Source of the DNA: Primulina eburnea | Lineage: Eukaryota; Streptophyta; Magnoliopsida; Lamiales; Gesneriaceae | DNA length: 64,000 nt | NCBI RefSeq assembly: GCF_022965805.1 | Contig: NC_133105.1 | Location: forward strand, 28,309,208 to 28,373,207 | Reading direction: 5' to 3' | In this document: piece by piece, positions 35,350 to 47,084 of the stretch | Layout: each line of letters opens with the position of its first letter | Numbering within the stretch: position 1 is the stretch's first letter | Made by a program: the position numbers and the translations under genes | Notes under the pieces: model-generated | What the model saw: only the letters and a program-made list of their open reading frames with translations | Database searches by the model: none | What the model was told of the DNA's origin: nothing

Positions 35350-35989
35350 AAACCGAAAAAGTAAAAATTAAAGGAGTTTAATTTTTCCTTGTCTTCCATC
35401 AACCGTGGTTGCATGTTGATCGCTACCCGCGGACAGTGTCTGGCTCATATTATTGGGGAGGCCTGTACGCCAGAAAGCTGTGACTTCCACCGGACATATG
35501 ATGTGAATTGAGTGGAACTCCCATGACTTCGGCTCATATTATTGGGGGAACTCATGGCGACCGTCTACTACAATTCAATATTGATGGGTTGGTTTGACAC
35601 GCGAAAATTAACGACGTCATATTATTGGGTCCTTATTAAACGTGAGGCAAAACACGCGGAGGTTGCATAGGGATGCAATTGGACTCTACCTTTTAGAAAT
35701 TATAATTGGCTGATATTATTCGGGATTATAATTGGCTAATTGGACTCTACGTGCCTACTAAGGAAATACGATTTCCCTTTTTCATCAGAGGGTGGTGAAA
35801 ATGTCAAAATAGTAGGAGGGAGATTTATAAAATAAAAATCCATATTTTATATCTTAAAATTATTTTAAAATAATCAGCAAACATTATTCTGTTTCCATAT
35901 CAGTATATTTTTCGATTTCGTCACATAATCCTTTTTTTTTATTAACAAGCTAACCAAATCTATTTTTCAAGACTGGTTGGGAAAATTGT
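35350..35989 (+). other. EL3 untranslated leader, second part, with fourfold ATATTATTGGG motif
   Basis: Non-coding leader collinear with EL8 48312-48890. It has CATATTATTGGG at about 35446, 35535 and 35619, and a fourth, GATATTATTCGGG, near 35712. Each copy has its own flanking words (for example GGCTC before, AACTCATGGCGACCGTC after the second), and order and spacing match EL8. Confidence 0.8.
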
Positions 35990-36678
35990 TCTGAATTCGG
36001 AGAAAATGACATACACACTATTGTCAGTCCTGCTGAACTGACAAAGCATGCAAGATGGTAGGACCATAGTATACATACTAAAGTGTAACATGCTCGCTTT
36101 TACGTCAAATGAACTGTAGAGACAGTTTGAGGAAATTTTGAATGCTGTTGAAATTCGAATGCACGTGCAAGAGTTGCATGGTGCATGAAACTATGCACAC
36201 CACTTTCAAGGAGCTCATGACTACACACATGCAAGACAGGGCTTTGGCCCATGAGCATGGTGTACATATGGCTGGTCTTATTAAGAATGTGATGGGCCTG
36301 GAATATGTGATTCCTAATGAGTTACTAGATAACATCAATTTGTTGTCTTTCTCTTCCTCATTTGACGGGGTTATGGTGAATTGAATAAGATAGATGATAG
36401 CCTTGAAGAGCTAGTCAATACGCTTATAATTTATGAGATCACCATAAAACATGGAATTGTTGTTTTTCCTTATGGCCCTCTCGTCAGACGAAAATGGCTC
36501 ACAAGGTAAGGGAAAGAAATGTTCTGCCCCTCACAAGAAAATTAGTCCCAATAAGAAGCAAACTCTGAAAGACACTTAAAAGGCCCACAAAGCTCGATAA
36601 GTTAGAACATATTTATTTCACTGCAAGAAGTCCGGACATAAGAAATTATATGTGCCAGAAATGTTCTGGAAATGATAA
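35990..36678 (+). pseudogene. gag: EL3 copia gag remnant
   Basis: Degenerate counterpart of EL8 Gag: fragments VLNSEKM-YT near 35995, then TTFKELMTTHMQDRALAHEHGVHMAGLIKNVMGLEYVIPNE and LLDNINLLSFSSSFDGVMVN at 36190-36384, matching EL8 VKELITLRMQDGASVHEHGLKV. Broken by several stops and frameshifts; no start recognised. A damaged CCHC-like FHCKKSGHKK segment follows near 36620. Confidence 0.8.
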
Positions 36679-36903
36679 GTGAATGTCCAAGTAAACATTA
36701 TTTCAACAAAAACCAAAAGAAAGTTAGATGATCCAAATCCCACACAAATATGGCACGCTAGACTAGGTCATATTTCCCAAAGAAGGATGCACAAGCTAGT
36801 GGGAGAATGCATGTTTGACTTGTCAGACATAAATTCTCTTCATACTTGCAAATCCTGTCTTAAAGGAAAATTGACCAAGACTCCATTCGATGGAAACGTG
36901 GAA
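36679..36903 (+). pseudogene. pol: EL3 pol remnant: GAG-pre-integrase domain
   Basis: Open frame ending at the EL7 insertion. Contains IWHARLGHISQRRMHKLVGECMF and CKSCLKGKLTKTPF, the H-H-C-C zinc-finger region found at the N-terminus of copia integrases. It continues after EL7 at 43855 (RAHGLLDLIHTDVCGPL). Confidence 0.88.
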
Positions 36904-38123
36904 TGTAGTGACTCGTTCCAGAATCACCAACTAATCAGAACTTAAGCATGCAAAATTAACATTTAAAACTGAATCAGGTAAACAGCGGAAAAACAGTAAT
37001 ACAACCCAATCGAATCTGTAAGTACAAAATACTTAAACAACCAGATCGAACTAAATTCCAAGAACAAATACCAACAACTACAGGTCAACCTCTGTCAGCT
37101 CCCTGTCCGCTCCCTCCTGGACCGTCCAACCTGAGACCTGCCCCATCGAATAGGGTGTCCAAAACAGAGATAAACCGAGGACGTGAGCATAAAACGCTCA
37201 GCACCGAAAGCATGAGTATACAAGACTATGACATGCATGTATGCAAAATGTAATGGATACCAGGATCTGGGTATAACGAAATACTGCTCAGGTAAATGAC
37301 GTCAAGGTATGTAGCACTCTGCGCCGTCGCACCAGGAGGTGGCTCCCATACCAAAATAAACCTGTGGATATACCGGTGACCTGACCACCGTCGGCCAACG
37401 GGGTCCAACCATCTACAACAAACGAGGGCTGAGCACCCTCTCAACAGGCTATCTCAAAGATAATCAGGCTCAACATGATTATGCAAATGCCGCATAATAA
37501 ACCATGCATCATATGACAGATAATAATGCAACATATAAACATGCAACACATAGTAAAGCATACTCAATCCTGCTATCTCGGATAGTACTTTCGTACCTCA
37601 AACCAGTAGATCCTAGCAATCAGCCCTAGAATCAAGCCTGCGTCCGTAGTCAGCCCACTGATGCCGCTAGCTCCCAACTAGAGCACAGCTCCGCTACAAA
37701 ACCAGTAGCTCTCTGCTAGTGCCTGAACCTCGGGAAAAGACTAGAAACCCATCAGAAACGACTAAAACGCTCTGGAACACTCGGAATTGGCGAGTAAAAA
37801 GTGAAGCCTCGCGCCTCTATTTATAGACAACGATCGGTAGATCCGATCCACTTCGGAAGATCCGATCCGGCACACTTCGGACGATCCGAACCCTGATCGG
37901 ACGGTCCGAATCCTGCATGTCTTCCACGTGTCCAGCCACCTGTCTCGGACGATCCGAACCCTGATCGGACGATCCGAATCCTGCATGTCTTCCACGTGTC
38001 CAGCCACTTGTCTCGGACGATCCGAACCCTGATCGGACGATCCGAACCCTGTTCGGTCCTTCCGATCTCACTGAAATATAATTAATCCAATAATTAACTC
38101 CAATTAGGCATCGGGATACTACA
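36904..38123 (-). repeat. EL7 3' LTR
   Basis: On the minus strand begins TGTAGTATCCCGATGCC and ends GAGTCACTACA. Palindrome array 37830-38070 and TATA box (CTATAAATAG) at 37817-37826. Two of the array units carry the same ACGTGG/ATGCAGG linker as in EL5. Confidence 0.94.
37830..38070. repeat. Palindrome array in EL7 3' LTR
   Basis: About ten TTCGGA/TCGGACGATCCGAA units immediately upstream (minus strand) of the TATA box at 37817-37826. The 5' LTR array (43536-43793) has one more 20-bp unit. Confidence 0.9.
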
Positions 38124-38136
38124 TTCTCCCCCTCTA
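38124..38136 (-). other. Polypurine tract of EL7
   Basis: TAGAGGGGGAGAA on the minus strand next to the 3' LTR, preceded by the GATTTCGCGGACGAAATC inverted repeat. Confidence 0.9.
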
Positions 38137-38262
38137 AAAAGGATTTCGTCCGCGAAATCGTGTCTGAAGAATGACAATTCTGAACAACAATACATTCAAC
38201 TTAAGAATGAATTACAACTGAAAGTACAACTGAAATTACAATCATAACTGAAAATACTACAA

Positions 38263-41200
38263 CTAGAACAGCTCTGGATGCTCTGACCGCATGCGACTCT
38301 CTAGTTCCCAAGTAGCTTCTTCAGCACCTCGGCGCTGCCACTGCACTAAGACAAGAGGAATAGTATTATTCCGCAGTACCTTATCCTTCCGGTCTAAGAT
38401 CGAAACCGGTCTTTCCACAAAAGAAAAATCCGGATTCAGCTGAACTTCTGTCGGATGCAAAACATGAGACTCATCCGCTACGTATCGTCTCAACAAGGAC
38501 ACATGAAACACATTGTGAACACTAGACAGATACGGTGACAAAGCTAATCTGTAGGCCAAATCTCCCACACATTCTAAGATCTCAAAAGGACCAATGAATC
38601 TCGGAGATAGCTTACCCTTGAGTCCAAATCTCAGAATCCTCCGAAAAGGTGATACCTTGAGAAACACTTTCTCGCCTGCATCAAAATGAAGAGGTCTGCG
38701 CTTGGTGTTCGCATACCAATACTCCTATGAAAACTGTTGTCGTATGCAAACTCTATCAGTGGCAGATGATCCTGCCAAGCTGGCCCGAAATCTAACACAC
38801 AAGATCTCAACATATCCTCAAGAGTACGAATAGTCCTCTCTGACTGACCGTCAGTCTCTGGGTGATATGCAGTACTCAAACTCAAGGTAGTGCCCAAAGC
38901 TTGCTGAAAGCTGCCCCAAAATCTAGATGTAAATCAAGGATCTCTGTTACTAACGATACTCACGGGCACACCATGAAACCGTACGATCTCCCGAATGTAC
39001 AACCGTGCCATCCGATCGAAAGTGAAATCTCTGTTATACGGAAGAAAATGGGCAGACTTAGTAAGCCGATCCACTACCACCCAGATAGCATCTCTATTCC
39101 CCACATACATAGGTAAGTGAGTCACGAATTCCATCGTGATATGCTCCCACTTCCACTCCGGAATAGGAAGATTCTGCAACAAACCTCCAGGTCGTCGATA
39201 CTCAGCCTTCACCTGCTGACAGACTAGGCACTTGGAGACATACTGATAAACATTACGTTTCATACCTTTCCACCAAAATCGAGTCCTCAAATCTTTATAC
39301 ATCTTGTTGCTCCCCGGATGAACACTCAACTTGCTACGATGAGCCTGGGACAAAATCTCCTCCCTCAAAGTGTCATCTTCCGGTACAACAACACGACCAG
39401 ATAAGCACAAAAGACCCTCGGACTGATAGTGGAATCCAGAAGTGTTATCTCCATCAGCCAACCGAGCTAATTTCTGAACCTTAGAATCAGACATCTGAGC
39501 ATCTCTAATCCGAGAATACAAAACCGGCTCAGACAAAATAGTAGCTACACGGATACTCTCTGTTCCCTTCCGATGCTTACAATTGAATCCCATCGAACAG
39601 AAATCCTGAATAATCCCAGATACAGCACAAGTCTGAAGAGCTGACAATCTCACCTTGCGACTAAGAGCATCGGCCGTGAGATTCGCAGATCCTGGATGAT
39701 ACTTGATCTCACAATCATAATCCTTGAGTAGATCCATCCAACGACGCTGACGCATGTTCAACTCAGCCTGAGTGAACAGATACTTCAAACTCTTATGATC
39801 AGTGAAAATCTCAAATCACTCACCATACAGATAATGGCGCCAGATTTTCAAAGCAAAAACGATCGCTGCTAATTCCAGATCATGAACAGGATAGTTTTCC
39901 TCATGAGGCTTCAACTGTCTCGACGCGTAAGCAATCACATGCTCATTCTGCATCAGAACACACCCTAGTCCCTGTAAAGAGGCATCGGTGTAAACATTGA
40001 AACCACCAGATCCAGACGGTAAAGCCAAAACAGGCGCAGATGTCAAACGTCTGCGAAGTTCCAAGAAACTCTCTTCGCACTCTGATGTCCACTCAAATGA
40101 AACATCTTTCCGAGTGAGCTGAGTGAGTGGCTTAGCAATCTGAGAGAAGTTGACAATGAAACGGCGATAATACCCAGCCAATCCCAGAAAACTGCGGATC
40201 TCGGCTACTGTCGTCGGACGCGACCAGTTCAATACCGCTTCCACCTTGCTCGGGTCAACTGAAATTCCCTTGCTAGAAATGACATGACCAAGGAATACAA
40301 CCCTGTCAATCCAAAACTCACATTTACTCAACTTCGCATAAAGCTGATTCTCGCGAAGTGTCTGTAAAATAATCCTTAAGTGTTGTACGTGTTCTTGCTG
40401 ATCATGCGAATAGATTAAGATATCATCTATAAACACCACAACAAACTTATCCAAGAAATCCCGAAATACCCGATTCATCAGATCCATAAAAACTGCTGGT
40501 GCATTCGTCACCCCAAAAGGCATAACCAGAAACTCATAATGCCCATACCGGGTCCTGAATGCAGTCTTCGATATATCTCCCTGATGAACTCGAAGCTGAT
40601 GATAACCAGACCTTAAATCAATTTTGGAATACACAGAGGTACCTTGCAGTTGATCAAATAAATCATCAATCCGTGGCAACAGATACTTATTCTTTATCGT
40701 AGCACGATTCAACTGCCGATAATCTATGCAGAGCCGCATAGAACCATCCTTCTTTTTGACAAAAAGAACTGGTGCTCCCCACGGGGACACACTGGGTCGA
40801 ATATACCCCTTGTCAAGAAGATCCTGCAACTGCTGTTTCAATTCTTGCATCTCCGATGGAGCTAAACGATAAGGAGCTCTAGAGATTGGTGCCGTGTCTG
40901 GCACTAAATCAATGCCGAAATCCACTTCCCGAACGGGAGGAAAACCAGGAATCTCCTCGGGAAAAACATCCGGAAAATCGCAAACCACTGGAATGTCACT
41001 GATACCGACACTATCTGCGGACGAATCAATAGCATAGATAAGGTAGCCTTCCCCGCCCGACTCTAAAGCACGACAGGCTTTCAGAGCAGAAACAACAGGC
41101 ATCGGGGGTCGCGCTCCCTCTCCATAGAAAAACCAACTGTCGCCCTCAACTGGACGAAACTGCACAAACTTCTGATAACAGTCCACAGTAGCTCTAAACA

Positions 41201-42524
41201 CAGTCAGCACATCTATTCCCAGAATGCAATCAAAATCCTCCATCGCAAGAATCATCAAATTAGCAGTTAAAACATTACCCTCAAACTCTAGAGGACAACC
41301 TAAAACTAGACGTTTAGCTAGCACCGAATGACCCATCGGTGTGGAAACAGATACCACAACGTCCAAAGAAGTGAAAGGTAACGCATGACGCTTAGCAAAT
41401 CTCGTAGATATGAATGAATGTGATGCACCAGTATCAATGAGAACGTAAGCAGGTAATCCACATAATAAAAAAACACCTGCGATAACTCTCTCGTTCTCCT
41501 CAGCAGCCTGATCCTGGTTAAGAGCAAAGACCTGCCCTTGAGTACGCGGTCGGAGGTTAGAACCCTGAGTAGACTGTCCCTGCTGTGGCCTCTGGTGAAC
41601 TGAAGCCTGAGAACCAGATCCTGATCCTCCGCCCATCTGTGGACAATCTCTCTTCATGTGGCCCATCTCACCGCACTTGTAACAAGCACCCGCAACCTTG
41701 CGACAACGCTCCGTCGGATGATCCTTCCCGCAATGCTGACACGGGCCCTTCTTCTTCCCAAAATGGTGAACTCCTCCAGATCCAGAGGAAGAAGAAGTAG
41801 ATCCAGCCTTCTTAAATGCTTGGGCGCGGGGACCCAAAGAACTAGTAGGACGAGCAGACTGCATGGCTCGACCTCTCAGCAAACTGCCCTCAGCCTGGCG
41901 ACAACGGTTCACAAGGCCCTCAAACGATGTCGGATCATCACAGACAACAACCCGATCATAAATCTCCTGATTGAGGCCCTGAAGAAAATGGTTATACTTG
42001 GCCCTAGCATTGTCACTGACATGTGGAACATACGGAAGCAACTCAAAGAACTTCTGCTGATACTCATCAACAGACAAACTTCCCTGCTTCAGATTGATCA
42101 ACTCAATCGCCTTGGTCTGCAGAAGAGCTGGCGGAAAGTAAAGCAGCATGAAAGCGGCTCGGAAATCGGCCCAAAGAACTCGACCCTGTCGCTGAACTAT
42201 CGGTGCAGAGGTAGACCTCCACCACTTACGCGCACCACCCTCCAGCAAGAAATCAAGGGTATCAATCTGCTGCTCCGCTGAGCACTGAAAAGTCTTGAAG
42301 CAGCTCTCCATCCTCTCAAGCCAGTTCTCCGCAACATCCGGAGTCTCACCGCCCGAAAGAGGTTTCGGCCCCATCTGCAAGAACCGATGCATACTAATAC
42401 TCCGAGGCTCATCACGACGGTGTTGACGACGTTCTCGATGCTCTCGGCGACGCTCCCGATCGTCGCGGTCTTCCCAGCGTCCAATGCTGCCATGACTACT
42501 AGCATCGTCGTTAAAACCAGACAT
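38263..42524 (-). pseudogene. gag-pol: EL7 gag-pol, two stops and one deletion
   Basis: Counterpart of EL5 Gag-Pol, starting [13 protein letters not shown] at 42524. Gag, both zinc knuckles ([27 protein letters not shown]), protease [12 protein letters not shown] with FIDDIL and the first part of RNase H form one open frame of 902 codons, ended by TGA at 39816 (CGA in EL5, in [10 protein letters not shown]). The frame is open again to TGA at 38934 (CGA in DPRF). A 166-bp deletion in the integrase joins GGTATG to CGAACACC at about 38712-38715; both edges carry TATG. It shifts the frame, and the tail 38667-38263 (GPFEIL, chromodomain-like) is in another frame. Not functional, although a Gag-PR-RT part could still be made. 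Confidence 0.95.
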
Positions 42525-42593
42525 CTCTAGCTACAAAAGTTACCAGAGATTAAACCCAAAAGAACAGTTCCAAATCCCAAAATCTTAATGCAT

Positions 42594-42605
42594 GCTTTGA
42601 TACCA
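42594..42605 (-). other. Primer-binding site of EL7, one mismatch
   Basis: Reads TGGTATCAAAGC on the minus strand, with A for G at position 9 of the usual TGGTATCAGAGC. Confidence 0.85.
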
Positions 42606-42609
42606 TAAA

Positions 42610-43849
42610 TGTAGTGACCCGTTCCAGAATCACCTACTAATCAGAACTTAAGCATGCAAAATTAACATTTAAAACTGAATCAGGTAAACAGCGGAAAAAT
42701 AGTAATACAACCCAATAGAATCTGTAAGTACAAAATACTTAAACAACCAGATCGAACTAAATTCCAAGAACAAATACCAACAACTACAGGTCAACCTCTG
42801 TCAGCTCCCTGTCCGCTCCCTCCTGGACCGTCCAACCTGAGACCTGCCCCATCGAATAGGGTGTCCAAAACAGAGATAAACCGAGGACGTGAGCATAAAA
42901 CGCTCAGCACCGAAAGCATGAGTATACAAGACTATGACATGCATGTATGCAAAATGTACTGGATACCAGGATCTGGGTATAACGAAATACTGCTCAGGTA
43001 AATGAAGTCAAGGTATGTAGCACTCTGCGCCGTCGCACCAGGAGGTGGCTCCCATACCAAAATAAACCTGTGGATATACCGGTGACCTGACCACCGTCGG
43101 CCAACGGGGTCCAACCATCCACAACAAACGAGGGCTGAGCACCCTCTCAACAGGCTATCTCAAAGATAATCAGGCTCAACATGATTATGCAAATGCCGCA
43201 TAATAAACCATGCATCATATGACAGATAATAATGCAACATATAAACATGCAACACATAGTAAAGCATACTCAATCCTGCTATCTCGGATAGTACTTTCGT
43301 ACCTCAAACCAGTAGATCCTAGCAATCAGCCCTAGAATCAAGCCTGCGTCTGTAGTCAGCCCACTGATGCCGCTAGCTCCCAACTAGAGCACAGCTCCAC
43401 TACAAAACCAGTAGCTCTCTGCTAGTGCCTGAACCTCGGGAAAAGACTAGAAACCCATCAGAAACGACTAAAACGCTCTGGAACACTCGGAATTGGCGAG
43501 TAAAAAGTGAAGCCTCGCGCCTCTATTTATAAACAACGATCGGTAGATCCGATCCACTTCGGAAGATCCGATCCGGCACACTTCGGACGATCCGAACCCT
43601 GATCGGACGGTCCGAATCCTGCATGTCTTCCACGTGTCCAGCCACCTGTCTCGGACGATCCGAACCCTGATCGGACGATCCGAATCCTGCATGTCTTCCA
43701 CGTGTCCAGCCACCTGTCTCGGACGATCCGAACCCTGATCGGACGATCCGAACCCTGATCGGACGATCCGAACCCTGTTCGGTCCTTCCGATCTCACTGA
43801 AATATAATTAATCCAATAATTAACTCCAATTAGGCATCGGGATACTACA
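42610..43849 (-). repeat. EL7 5' LTR
   Basis: 1240 bp; same ends as the 3' LTR except ACCCG for ACTCG near the terminus. TATA position at 43523-43532 reads TTATAAATAG on the minus strand (one change). Array 43536-43793. Confidence 0.94.
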
Positions 43850-43854
43850 TGGAA

Positions 43855-44889
43855 CGTGCTCATGGTCTACTGGATTTGATCCACACAGACGTTTGTGGCC
43901 CGCTAAGTGTTAGCACCAAATATGGGCAATCCTACTTCATTATCCTTGCTGATGACCATTCGAGGTATTGGTAATTTTATTTGATGAAACACTAATCTGA
44001 AGCATTTGAAAGGTTCAAATAATTCAGATCTGAAGTAGAAAAACAGCTAGAAAAGAAGTATTAAGACACTTCGATCTGATCAAGGTGGAGAATACTTAAG
44101 TGCTGAATTTTTGGGTTGTCTAAAAGAGAATGTGATTCTCTCATAGTGGACTCCACCAGCAACACCGCAATTGAATGGTGTTTCTGAACGTCGAAATCGA
44201 ACCTTGTTGTACATGGTTCGATCCATGATGGGATTCACTGAATGGCCTACATCGTTTTGGGGCTTTGCGCTTGAAACTGCGGCAATGTTGTTGAATAATG
44301 TCCAAACTAAAGCAGTGGATAAAACACCATATGAGATATGGATGGAGAAACCTCCCAAGTATTCTTACATGAGAATATGGGGATTTCCTGCTTATGTGAA
44401 GCAGACAGTGGGAGACAAATTGGATAGTAGATCCACTTTGTGCTACTTTGTAGGATATCCAAAGAATTCTGTTGGATATTATTTCTATCATCCTAGTGAA
44501 GCAAAAGTGTTTGTTTCAAAAATGCCACCTTTTTGGAAAGGGAGTTTCTATTAGATAGAAAAGGCAATATGATAGAACTTGAAGAAATTCAAGATAGTCC
44601 CTCAACTTTAGAAGTTGAACCTAATCCCCTAGAACCAGTAGTTAAAGTACAAGTTCCTAGAAAGTCTGATAGGGTTATTAGACCACCTGCTAGATATATG
44701 CTCCTTCATGAACAAGACCATGATGAGTCTTGTGTTGGATATGATCCAAAGAACTTTAAGGAAGCGATATCTGATACTGATTCAACCAAATGGTTTGAAG
44801 CCATGCAGTCAAAAATGGACTCTATATATTCAAACCAAGTCTGGACATTGGTGGATCAACCTAAGGGAATCGTTCCTATAGGGTGCAAA
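43855..44889 (+). pseudogene. pol: EL3 pol remnant: integrase core and start of RT
   Basis: Copia integrase core with HTDVCGPLS (first catalytic D, about 43889), SDQGGEYLS (second D, about 44075) and NGVSERRNRTLL (catalytic E, about 44185), then WGFALETAAMLLNNVQTKAV, KPPKYSYMRIWG and FVGYPKNSVGYYFY. Then a linker (SDRVIRPPARYMLL) and the beginning of RT (WFEAMQSKMDSIYSNQVWTLVDQPKGIVPIGCK). Stops and frameshifts lie at about 43976-44150 and 44554. Ends at GCAAA (44885-44889), where EL8 inserted. Confidence 0.9.
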
Positions 44890-47070
44890 TGTTAGAGTAG
44901 GTGCCTGTCGAGCCAAGTGTTGGCCGAGTGTTCACAATGAAACTCTATGTATAAGCAATCTTTATTTTAGTAATATTTGATATTATTATTTTGGCACATC
45001 TTTATCTGTATACCCATGCTAGTTGCATAGATAAAGCCCTTGAATATACAAATGGTAGAAAGAATATGAGATGCTCATATGATGAGTATCATGAAACTCA
45101 TATTTGGAATACTGTATATTCTAAACAGTTCCTAGTCGATTCAGCCGCCACAAAGAAGGATATAGGCCGCTCGAGTTAGAGACTAGTATCTGCGATGTGA
45201 GTACCATGTTTCATTGGTAGGGGACATTGTGATGTCCGAACATGCAGATAGGTGCTCCTTGTAGAGTGCACTGAACAACCCTCCATAAAAAGACTTTCCA
45301 AGTGGTTCTCACTTATCGAGTGGAAATGTCCTAGTTTATGGTTGTACAGAATTAGTCCTTATGACCCGGGACAACATTGAGACTCTATGTGCTAGAATTA
45401 CACTTTGACTTGTGACTTGTTTACCGACTCTCATGGGGTCATTAGGTGGCAAGGTTGGGTGTTCTGTCGAAACACATAGGAGTCGATGCATTGTAGTCGG
45501 GGATTCACCGCTTACCTTCGGGTATGGATATCCTATGTGTTATCATGTGTATGTAGATCGAAATCTCTGGCCAGAGTATGGTGGTAATTATGAAAGGGTT
45601 TCATAGATTACACCATCGATGCAACTACGACATGACACATAGTATCGATTCATTGACAACTCTCGATAAACCAATGGTTGTCGAATCGATCGGGATATAT
45701 GAGTTGAAGGGACCGTACTGTACGCTAACCATAATTGAATGGTTCTTGCAGGCACTATCATTTGATACCTAGGGAATCATGTAAGCGATGTTGCTAGGCG
45801 TTTAACATGGTTGGTTGGGTATTATCAGACTTGAGTTCTGACGTTCTTGTTATCAAGGGGTTGATAAGTAAGAATGGAGCAATTGGGGTATGCTCATATA
45901 AGGACATGTTTAGTCTGAATCACATGGAGATGTGAACCCACGGATAGTTGTATCAATGAACCATTGAGGGCCACACAAGTGCTGGCTTTCTAGAACCCGT
46001 TGAGAAGTAAAAATAGTTTAATGAGTTGATCGACTTATAAAGGAGTTTATAAGCGTAAGGAAAATTAGAATTATGACTTCTAGAAAGGAAAAATTAGTTC
46101 AATGTGTTGAACGGCTTATAAATGAGTTTATAAGCATAAGAAAAATAGAAGTATGACTTCTATGAGAGAAATGTAACTTTTAATTTATGAATGTGTTCTT
46201 AAATTAAAAGTTGGCCAAATAAATAATGTATTTGAAAATTGTGATTTTCATAAACATTATTATGGACTAAATTAAATTAATTCAAGTGTTGAATTAATTA
46301 AACACTAGTGGGCCTAGTAGAGTCCAAGTAATTAAATTAATTCAAGTGTTGGATTAAATAAATAACATTGGATCTAGTAGAGCCCAATTAAAAATAATTA
46401 TTAAACTAGTGGACTTGAGTAAAATCAAGTAAACTTTAAATGGGCTCAAATATGTTTGAGACATTTAAATAAAAGTCCATGGGCCTTTTAAATGTTACAA
46501 GCCGATATAGAATGTGCATGGGGAGATGAAAGGTTGGGAGACAACTTTTTCAAGGTTCTAGGCTTGGGATGCTAAAAAGTATTTTAGCTTTTCCCACAAC
46601 CAAGACTAGTCATCCTCACTCATTCAAGACTCAACTTTTTCGAAAATGTCTCTCCTTCTCTCCAAGGGATGAATAGTGCCGAAAATACTATTCATTTTTC
46701 TCTCATATTTTGTTCTTCAATTGTTGGAGAAACAATACACTTCTCAAACAAAAATGCTCTAATTTTTCTAGTGCAAAATTAGAGTGGTTCTAGCTAGTTG
46801 GTGGTGGGCTTAATATTTGAGCAAGGAGGGCTCAAAGGAAGCTTGAAGATTGTCTAGCCATTGAAAAGCTTAGTTGTATATCAACTAAGTTGGAGCCTTC
46901 ATCAATCTTTTAAGATTGATAGGTAAAATTCTAAACACACTAAGAATGTAATTTTTGTGTTTTATTGTATTTGCTACACATTCTCATGAGGTGGCCGAAA
47001 ATTTACATGAAAAATTTGATTTTTCTAAACTTCCGTTGCGCTTCCGGTCACCGTAACCGATCCCCTTTCA
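44890..47070 (+). repeat. EL8 5' LTR
   Basis: 2181 bp, TGTTAGAGTAGGTGCC...CCCCTTTCA. Lines up with the EL3 LTR over its first 1 kb (for example GCATTGTAGTCGGGGATTC at 45487), then diverges in the palindrome region. Short open frames within show no domain. Confidence 0.9.
46034..46300. repeat. Palindromes in EL8 LTR
   Basis: CTTATAAA-GGAG-TTTATAAG (46034-46053), GTTCAATG-TGTTGAAC (46097-46112), CTTATAAA-TGAG-TTTATAAG (46115-46134) and TTAATTCAA-GTG-TTGAATTAA (about 46276-46297). They occupy the same LTR region as the EL3 array and share its GGAG-type loop, but the arms differ. Confidence 0.8.
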
Positions 47071-47072
47071 AG

Positions 47073-47084
47073 TGGTATCAGAGC
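47073..47084 (+). other. Primer-binding site of EL8
   Basis: TGGTATCAGAGC, 2 nt after the LTR end. Confidence 0.9.

Larger units (their letters stand above)
36904..43849 (-). mobile_element. EL7: complete but decayed EL5-family element
   Basis: Complete minus-strand insertion of 6946 bp flanked by TGGAA (36899-36903 and 43850-43854). LTRs 1220 and 1240 bp, primer-binding site, gag-pol with two nonsense codons and one 166-bp deletion, polypurine tract. It lies in the integrase region of EL3. LTRs differ by about 1 percent plus one 20-bp repeat unit. Confidence 0.95.
5528..44889 (+). mobile_element. EL3: Ty1/copia element, five pieces, host of EL4-EL8
   Basis: An old copia element split by later insertions. 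Pieces: 5528-6104 and 16885-18443 (5' LTR, about 2.14 kb), 18444-18536, 26017-27318, 35350-36903 and 43855-44889. The pieces rejoin cleanly: the flanks of EL4, EL5, EL6 and EL7 carry perfect 5-bp duplications (AGTGC, GATGT, ATATC, TGGAA), and the rejoined sequence is collinear with EL8, a relative. The left target duplication candidate is AAAAC (5523-5527). The element ends inside reverse transcriptase at 44889, where EL8 is inserted. Its genes are full of stops and frameshifts. Confidence 0.9.
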
